From the IMG/VR virus record IMGVR_UViG_3300010413_002950, positions 1 through 64,000 of that record: a stretch of DNA of 64,000 nt. The stretch is one strand, 5' to 3'. The position numbers and the translations under genes are program-made. This document shows, one piece after another, positions 32,081 to 37,417 of this stretch (positions within the stretch are counted from its first letter, which is position 1; every line of letters begins with the position of its first letter). The stretch is from a virus. The notes beneath the pieces are model-generated. The model did no database searches, was not told the origin of the DNA, and saw only the letters and a list, made by a program, of their open reading frames with translations.

Positions 32081-32257
32081 CTATTTTGCCGATAGCTTTG
32101 TAACCGTAGATCCACCTAGAAGACCAACTATTAATGTAATCACTGGCATTCCAACATCGCTACCTATCTTGTCAGCATACATTAGAAATGTAACTGCTCC
32201 TATAACCACTAGGCTTATAACACCATTCTTAATCATTGTTGCGTATTTTTCATTCAT
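32081..32257 (-). CDS. 58-aa two-helix membrane protein
   Basis: Preceded by GGAGTAGGCA. Two hydrophobic segments (NGVISLVVIGAVTFLMY and PVITLIVGLLGGSTV) with a short polar loop (ADKIGSDVG) suggest a small holin-like or inner-membrane protein. Not next to the endolysin, so a role in lysis is only one option. Confidence 0.5.
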   Translation of the reverse strand: MNEKYATMIKNGVISLVVIGAVTFLMYADKIGSDVGMPVITLIVGLLGGSTVTKLSAK

Positions 32258-32260
32258 TGC

Positions 32261-32431
32261 CTACTCCTTTGAAACAAATTTCACATCATAATTCTTAGAT
32301 GCAAAATAGCGAAATACATACTTTGAAGTTTTGCCAATAGCCCATTTTAGTATTGGTGCTGCTTCAGCTACATAGCCATTTCTGATTACTAACCCAGCGC
32401 AATAGTATGGCGATGTTATTTGATATAGCAT
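32261..32431 (-). CDS. 56-aa hypothetical protein
   Basis: ATG overlaps the stop of the upstream gene (TAATG). Sequence begins MLYQITSPYYCAGLVIRNGY and has an alpha-helical middle with a basic C-terminus. This compact type (opening YYCAGL) is a recurrent small phage protein pattern. Tightly packed between neighbours. Confidence 0.5.
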   Translation of the reverse strand: MLYQITSPYYCAGLVIRNGYVAEAAPILKWAIGKTSKYVFRYFASKNYDVKFVSKE

Positions 32432-32682
32432 TATTTGCTTATCTCAACTAGCTTCAGCTCTCCATCAATTTCTTTTTCTTCAAGTATTGGCTTTTGAGTA
32501 GCTTTTATCATATAATTCAAATTATTCTTTAATTCTAAAAAACTTTCTCCGTATGGAGCAATCTCATCAGTCCAGCCATCTATTTGATCATTGTCATCAT
32601 ACCAAACTTCATGAATACCATACATATAGTCATCTGACCGTTCTATTTTCTTACGAATAACCCTATAGTTCCATCCCGACAT
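32431..32682 (-). CDS. hypothetical protein, 83 aa
   Basis: Start at MSGWNYRVIRK (32682) with TGGAGTAGCT upstream. Strand-rich protein with IHEVWYDDNDQIDGWTDE, resembling a small family of phage/bacterial proteins (WNYRVI...YxIHEVYYD). No function known to me. Confidence 0.6.
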   Translation of the reverse strand: MSGWNYRVIRKKIERSDDYMYGIHEVWYDDNDQIDGWTDEIAPYGESFLELKNNLNYMIKATQKPILEEKEIDGELKLVEISK

Positions 32683-32684
32683 AG

Positions 32685-32990
32685 CTACTCCAGAAAGCAT
32701 TCATCAGCTTTTTCACAGCTACTAGCTACAGCTACACATTTAGGATGCAAGGAAATACCAGTGCCGCTAGTTTCTAGCTCAATACAGACATCGCTACAGC
32801 TAACATCATCAGCAGTTCCATATTCGTCATCTTCTCCAGCTGATCCTTCCCAACCAGGGCAATCCAGCTTCAGCATATTGCTACAAGCTAAAGCACATAG
32901 CTCAACTACATCACCTGTTGGCTCTGGAACTACCGGATCAGGGTTAAATGTACAAGCCGATAGTAAAATCAAAATACCTAAATGTTTCAT
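32685..32990 (-). CDS. Cys-rich lipoprotein
   Basis: 101 aa. Signal peptide MKHLGILILLSAC has a good lipobox (LSAC), so Cys13 would be lipidated. The mature part is acidic with seven further Cys (CALAC, LDC, SCSDVC, KC, SSC, DEC). Likely anchored in a membrane, disulfide-stabilised. Candidates: superinfection exclusion or lysis lipoprotein; no direct evidence. Confidence 0.7.
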   Translation of the reverse strand: MKHLGILILLSACTFNPDPVVPEPTGDVVELCALACSNMLKLDCPGWEGSAGEDDEYGTADDVSCSDVCIELETSGTGISLHPKCVAVASSCEKADECFLE

Positions 32991-33181
32991 ACTTCAATTA
33001 CCTTTAGAAAGTCAGAATAGAGTACCCAACGAAAACTGACATTTTGATACCAATTATCTGGATAATATCCTACTTTGCTATAGATATATTCATTTTGACC
33101 GTATTTGTTTTTATCCCACACCTCAAATATTAATAATTCATTCTCAGGCGGTTCGCCAGTTTGCCATTTTAGTTTATTCAT
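32987..33181 (-). CDS. hypothetical protein, 64 aa
   Basis: Aromatic-rich, beta-type small protein (LLIFEVWDKNK, YIYSKVGYYPDNWY, FRWVLYSDFL). Similar short phage proteins of this build have no known role. Overlaps the papain-like peptidase gene by 4 nt. Confidence 0.6.
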   Translation of the reverse strand: MNKLKWQTGEPPENELLIFEVWDKNKYGQNEYIYSKVGYYPDNWYQNVSFRWVLYSDFLKVIEV

Positions 33182-33975
33182 GCTTCAACCCTCCTTAGCT
33201 TCTTCCAGCCATAAACAATGTTGAAATCGCTTGAATATTTCCACTTAATCACATCTTCTGTAACCTCAACAAAACCGCCATCACGCCAAAATTCAGACCA
33301 TGAATTTACTTGCTTGAAAATCACAATTCCGTTGTGCTCTCGATAGCCAACTAGCGTTTGCATATGACCACCAACTAAAGGATCATTAGCTGAAGGCACA
33401 TCAACAATGCTAGGGCCATCATCCTCAAGATATGACTTAGAAACCTGGCTACCATAGATCACAGGATACTCAGCATCTATAGCGGCTTGTACAGCCTTTA
33501 CACGCTGATCGCCTACATCAAATATCTGCACGTACTTGCCATCTTTTCTGGAATGCCCTTTCATGTAAGCGTTCCAAGGAGGTTGCCTATTGATCTTAAA
33601 TCGGCTATCAGAAAACGGCCAATACTTTTCAGATGGAACTCCAAACTTTCTTAGCATTTCCAGAGCGCTTCTTGGATAAGTTCCAGAATCAGTTATTCTA
33701 CCGCCATCATATTTTCTTGGATTCCAATATGCAAATAGCCTAGAAATTGGATCATATTCTAATCCAACTACTGACTCTAAAATCATAATAGCATAAGCTA
33801 TAGCCTGAGCTACACAGGAGCTACTGCCACCCTGATTAAGGATTTTTACTATATGCTGCTCTAGACTTTTAGCTTCAGATAAGCCGTATAGCGATAGCCC
33901 TAGTTTATCTATATCGTGATCTCTAATGTCAAATTCGTTAGGTATCCAACCTAGCTTTTTCTTTCTTCTACCCAT
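33178..33975 (-). CDS. papain-like (C1A) cysteine peptidase
   Basis: 265 aa. QGGSSSCVAQA at 48-58 supplies the oxyanion Gln and nucleophile Cys54, GGHMQTLVGY near 200 the catalytic His, and NSWSEFWRDGGF near 225 the Asn. This is the order and spacing of C1A papain-type peptidases. No signal peptide is visible, so it acts in the host cytoplasm or is packaged. Such a peptidase is rare in phages; it could cut host proteins or mature a phage protein. Starts a few bases after the lipoprotein gene. Confidence 0.85.
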   Translation of the reverse strand: MGRRKKKLGWIPNEFDIRDHDIDKLGLSLYGLSEAKSLEQHIVKILNQGGSSSCVAQAIAYAIMILESVVGLEYDPISRLFAYWNPRKYDGGRITDSGTYPRSALEMLRKFGVPSEKYWPFSDSRFKINRQPPWNAYMKGHSRKDGKYVQIFDVGDQRVKAVQAAIDAEYPVIYGSQVSKSYLEDDGPSIVDVPSANDPLVGGHMQTLVGYREHNGIVIFKQVNSWSEFWRDGGFVEVTEDVIKWKYSSDFNIVYGWKKLRRVEA

Positions 33976-34244
33976 TATTTACTCAATCCTGTTTTCTTAG
34001 CTGCAGCTTTCTGAGCCGATAACACTTCATCCAGAAATGGCTGTAGGTTATCATGAATTGCGCACCACTGCTGTGGGCTTAAGCCTTGTAGCTCTTCTGG
34101 TTTCTCTGCAGCTACTAGCTCACACAGAATAGCAGCTGCGTCATTAGCCGTTCTACCTACATCCTTTAGCAACCCACAGCTAGCAACTATTACCAAAGTT
34201 GAAATTATTAGTAATTGTCCGATTATTAGAGTTATAGCTTTCAT
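33975..34244 (-). CDS. lipoprotein, 89 aa
   Basis: Hydrophobic signal (LIIGQLLIISTLVIVASC) with lipobox VASC, then GLLKDVGRTANDAAAILC and an Ala/Glu-rich soluble tail. No Pro-rich Rz1-like stretch, so not a typical o-spanin. Stop abuts the peptidase start. Confidence 0.65.
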   Translation of the reverse strand: MKAITLIIGQLLIISTLVIVASCGLLKDVGRTANDAAAILCELVAAEKPEELQGLSPQQWCAIHDNLQPFLDEVLSAQKAAAKKTGLSK

Positions 34245-34522
34245 TTATTTACCTCATATTTTATTGTTTTTTGAAACCAATACTCGTTCATTTTATCCAA
34301 GAAATCAGCCGTAATAGGATACCCAGATTTTGAACCTATAACAGAATCAATTCCACAAAATGGACACATAGCCGTTTGTTCAATATCAATCCACCCCATA
34401 ATCTTTGATGGAGCAAAAATTTCCCCACAGTAGAAACAGCCACATTGCTCACTGGCTAATATCTCATCTCTATGATAACTAGATCTATCATGAGCAGCTA
34501 TATGGTCTTTATTTATTTCCAT
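34241..34522 (-). CDS. zinc-binding small protein, 93 aa
   Basis: CGCFYCGEIF at about 28-37 and CPFC near 58 make a four-Cys zinc site. This type (Cx4-5, then RWxD..TA.CPYCG) is a known small phage family: here GWIDIEQTAMCPFCGIDS. Function unknown. Confidence 0.65.
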   Translation of the reverse strand: MEINKDHIAAHDRSSYHRDEILASEQCGCFYCGEIFAPSKIMGWIDIEQTAMCPFCGIDSVIGSKSGYPITADFLDKMNEYWFQKTIKYEVNK

Positions 34523-35160
34523 CCCATATCCTCTTGCATTTTCTTTCTTAGCTGTGGCCTATAATCTCCTGGTTCCATAACAACTTTCTCAAAGCAACCA
34601 GAGATCAAGCTTGTTAGTGTTGCCCCATAGTCTTTATTTGTTATATCCTTGTTACTTGCCAATAGCGTAGGCAATAGGTTATCATTCCTATTCTTCAATA
34701 TTCTTTCTACCTGAGTTCTCATCCAAGAATCAGCTTCTTTATATTTCTCTTTTAGCAATTCATCAATACAGAGAAAATCGCTCTGTATCATCAGCTCTAG
34801 CCGATCAGCCCACTTGTTATCTGAGAAACCACGCTTCAGATCGTATTCAAGCTGTGACACAGTTGTGTAATAAGCAAAGTAGCCTCTTTCCAAAGCTTTG
34901 CATAAAATGAAAGAAGCTAGCATTGTTTTGCTAGAGCCGTTATCTCCTATCAGACACAGCCCATAGCCATTAGCTCTAGCTGCTTTTAGATTCTGACAAT
35001 ATGGTATAATATATTTTAGAAATTGTCTTTTTGATGTTTCTATATCTTCTATCTTTACATTCCAAAAGCGCATAGGAATACAAGCTTCAAACTTAGCAAG
35101 TTGGCCCTTGCCAGTCTGGTTTCTGTATTTGAATTCGTCTACGTGGCTTTCAGTGCGCAT
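34513..35160 (-). CDS. DnaC/IstB-like AAA+ helicase loader
   Basis: 215 aa. Walker A at 72-79 reads GDNGSSKT, with Ser where the usual Gly precedes Lys; Walker B is FLCIDEL (Asp132, Glu133). The rest (NDNLLPTLLASNKD) matches sensor I. Likely loads the phage DnaB helicase at the origin, by analogy with lambda P/DnaC. Next to the initiator-like gene, as expected for such a pair. Confidence 0.8.
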   Translation of the reverse strand: MRTESHVDEFKYRNQTGKGQLAKFEACIPMRFWNVKIEDIETSKRQFLKYIIPYCQNLKAARANGYGLCLIGDNGSSKTMLASFILCKALERGYFAYYTTVSQLEYDLKRGFSDNKWADRLELMIQSDFLCIDELLKEKYKEADSWMRTQVERILKNRNDNLLPTLLASNKDITNKDYGATLTSLISGCFEKVVMEPGDYRPQLRKKMQEDMGWK

Positions 35161-35163
35161 TGG

Positions 35164-35367
35164 TTATCTCTTATATTCAATATTCTCTTCTAAGCAACGT
35201 AACCTATAACGAACTTCTTCACATATTCCAAGTAAATTTAAACCCTTATTTTCACCAATCTTTTCTCTTCGCAATTTTCTAATACCATTTGGAAATTCGT
35301 AATAATCAACATTAGCAAACCAGCCATACTTTGATTTATTGTAAGTTACTTGATACTTGGATTCCAT
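35164..35367 (-). CDS. hypothetical protein, 67 aa
   Basis: Small basic protein (SKYQVTYNKSKYGWFANVDYYEF, then RKLRREKIGENKGLN). No motif recognised. Placed between loader and initiator genes. Confidence 0.55.
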   Translation of the reverse strand: MESKYQVTYNKSKYGWFANVDYYEFPNGIRKLRREKIGENKGLNLLGICEEVRYRLRCLEENIEYKR

Positions 35368-35369
35368 TG

Positions 35370-35654
35370 CTATTTCTCTTCTTCAGAAATAAGAACCGGG
35401 CCAACTGGCTCAACCAACATATGCTTTTCTCCGATATGAGCAATTTCAAAAGTATAGTTATTGATAACTATCTTTTCACCAACTTGAAACACAGACCAAT
35501 GCTTTGGAACAGGAGAACCATCAGGACGAATCAAATTGCCAATATTCGTTTCGTATTGCTTTACCAATTTCTCATGTTGTTTCATGTACTCAATCAAATC
35601 TTCTTTGGTTGTGCAATTAATCAAATACTCAAATTTGTTTGTCTCTGGATTCAT
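35370..35654 (-). CDS. hypothetical protein, 94 aa
   Basis: Beta-rich C-terminus (GEKIVINNYTFEIAHIGEKHMLVEPVGP) after a helical start (KEDLIEYMKQHEKLVKQYE). This layout (helix, then a strand pair with EKIxINNYTFxIAHI) recurs in small phage proteins of unknown role. Confidence 0.6.
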   Translation of the reverse strand: MNPETNKFEYLINCTTKEDLIEYMKQHEKLVKQYETNIGNLIRPDGSPVPKHWSVFQVGEKIVINNYTFEIAHIGEKHMLVEPVGPVLISEEEK

Positions 35655-35660
35655 ATTTCC

Positions 35661-37091
35661 TCAGTTATAAAAATTCTCCACAAGGTAATCAACAATCTCT
35701 TTCATGCTATCACTCATACCTAAATCGCCCGGTTGCTCTTTCTCATGTCTAGCTGCTACCTGGTAAGTCATTAGCTCACGATCTGTCATCTTCAACGCTT
35801 TATCAAAACCTCCTGATCTTAGCGCATCTCTAAAGCCCCTGTCAAGTTCTCCGATAAAAGAATGTCCATATTCTTCATTTTGCTTTTTTCCATTCTTTCT
35901 ACTTTTTCCATTAGTTTTAGAAAATGCAATATTTGCAGCTTCTATCTGCTTGTCTCCAGACAAGAATGTCATGGTAGGAAAATCCAAGTTTGTAAAATTG
36001 TTTTCAACCCAATAGCCAATATATTTTTCTGGCCTGATATTTTGCTCAAGGCAATATATTGCAAGTTTGATACACGCTGGTTGAATATGTTTTCCATCTG
36101 GCGGTAGCCCATTTCCGGTTTCTCGATATTTCTCAGCACAGTATACACGCAAAAATTCTTCATGCAAGTCAGCTTCAAGCTTTTTCTTCTTTTGCGTAAA
36201 AGCTTTTTTCTTAGAGTCAAGAATTGTAAGCATGGTATTTCTATTAGCTTCATCCGTAGCAAATAGCTCATCCTTGCTCTGGCTAAGGTCTGGAGTGGGT
36301 AGCGAATTGTTTTTCAATCTGCTTTTAGCTTTTTCCTTAGCTTCAGCCAATCGCTTTTTCTTTTTCTCAAGAGATGGGTTTCGTTTTTTTGGTTTTGAAG
36401 GAGGTTGAGAATTAGATTTAGGATCGTCCTCCTTGGAGGCATCACAACTCGTTGTGATAACGTTTTCCATATCTTTAGATATAGCTTTAAGCTTTAATTC
36501 TTTTTCTTCTTTAACTTTAATGTTAATTTTAAGGCTTGAATTCGGTTTAACTTGCTCGCAAGTTGCGCGCAAGTTGTCAGCCATATTAAAATAGCTTTTC
36601 CCAAAGCATAATAAGAAGGCTTCAATTGTTTCTAAAATCTCTATTTTTAAAGCACAATTTGGTATATCGTTCCAAGCATAAATCCACGTTCTAACTGTAT
36701 TCAAATTGTGGGGTGGATTATCGAATAAAGACATGGGAACAAATATCAATCCAACGTCCCAATCTGCTTTTGAAAGATAAGAAATCTTTAAATTTTTTGA
36801 AAAATCTTTAAAATTCTTAAAATTTAAAATCGGTTTAACTTGCGCGCAACTTGCTCGCAACTCGTCAAAGTGTTTTTCAAGAGTCGGAATATCCCACCCC
36901 AATCTTGATGCTAACCCACCCTTTGTAATATTAATTATTCCTGGTATCATGCCATTTTCAGAACAGGTTAATAGGTATAGAAATAAGGTTTGAGCATCTC
37001 CCTTAGATCTGCTTAAATTTCTAAAATTCTCGTCTGTCCAGATGGTAGGATATATCTTTTTATATCTTCTTTTAGTTTGTTTTTGCTTCAT
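35661..37091 (-). CDS. replication-initiator-like protein (O-like)
   Basis: 476 aa. The N-terminal 75 residues (IYPTIWTDENFRNLSRSKGDAQTLFLYLLT, then ITKGGLASRLGWDIPTLEKHFDELR) look like a winged-helix DNA-binding domain of phage replication proteins. A Lys-rich linker follows (about 215-265), then a helical C-terminal domain that could contact helicase or loader. The gene contains two copies of an in-frame repeat that codes for LRA(S/T)C(A/E)QVKP. GGAGAAAAA precedes ATG. The loader gene downstream supports the assignment; no sequence identity with lambda O is claimed. Confidence 0.65.
   Translation of the reverse strand: MKQKQTKRRYKKIYPTIWTDENFRNLSRSKGDAQTLFLYLLTCSENGMIPGIINITKGGLASRLGWDIPTLEKHFDELRASCAQVKPILNFKNFKDFSKNLKISYLSKADWDVGLIFVPMSLFDNPPHNLNTVRTWIYAWNDIPNCALKIEILETIEAFLLCFGKSYFNMADNLRATCEQVKPNSSLKINIKVKEEKELKLKAISKDMENVITTSCDASKEDDPKSNSQPPSKPKKRNPSLEKKKKRLAEAKEKAKSRLKNNSLPTPDLSQSKDELFATDEANRNTMLTILDSKKKAFTQKKKKLEADLHEEFLRVYCAEKYRETGNGLPPDGKHIQPACIKLAIYCLEQNIRPEKYIGYWVENNFTNLDFPTMTFLSGDKQIEAANIAFSKTNGKSRKNGKKQNEEYGHSFIGELDRGFRDALRSGGFDKALKMTDRELMTYQVAARHEKEQPGDLGMSDSMKEIVDYLVENFYN
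36543..36580 (-). repeat. iteron-like repeat unit 1
   Basis: Contains two 10-bp sites TTGC(T/G)CGCAA at 36552-36561 and 36563-36572, spaced one helical turn (11 bp). The flank CGGTTTAAC and a GTCA after the second site match unit 2. The 10-mer is a perfect palindrome except at one position. Lies in the initiator gene. Confidence 0.65.
36831..36866 (-). repeat. iteron-like repeat unit 2
   Basis: Sites TTGCGCGCAA (36840-36849) and TTGCTCGCAA (36851-36860), preceded by CGGTTTAAC and followed by CTCGTCA, copy unit 1 with the two variants swapped. A strongly AT-rich block (36781-36830) adjoins it and could serve as unwinding element. The two units are 288 bp (96 codons) apart, in the same frame. 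Confidence 0.65.
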
Positions 37092-37102
37092 TTTTTCTCC
37101 AT

Positions 37103-37417
37103 TTACAAGTTAATGAACCTATTAAAGCCACTTAGTAAACACCTATACTGTAATTTTACAATACTAGGCTGATATGGCTTTTCAAATTCTATATCTATAT
37201 AGCCCTTTCTTTTAAGCTCTTTCAATACATCATATAACCCCCTATAGGTATAACCTAGATCTTCGGCTAATTTGCTCATACCTCTAGCTAATTCCTTATC
37301 AGAATAGAGGTGTAGCCGGATCCAAACAGCAAAAGCTGAAGATTTTAGCTCCTTATAGGCTACCTCTATAGTCTTGTGATTGCTTTTAGGGCTGTATTTA
37401 TATTTTACTCTAAGCAT
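37103..37417 (-). CDS. winged-helix protein, 104 aa
   Basis: Contains ELARGMSKLAEDLGYTYRGLYDVLKELKRKGYIDIEF, a MarR/GntR-like winged-helix pattern: recognition helix YRGLYDVLKELKRK and wing GYIDIEF. Probably a DNA-binding regulator or accessory replication factor beside the initiator gene. Overlaps the helicase stop by 8 nt. Confidence 0.65.
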   Translation of the reverse strand: MLRVKYKYSPKSNHKTIEVAYKELKSSAFAVWIRLHLYSDKELARGMSKLAEDLGYTYRGLYDVLKELKRKGYIDIEFEKPYQPSIVKLQYRCLLSGFNRFINL

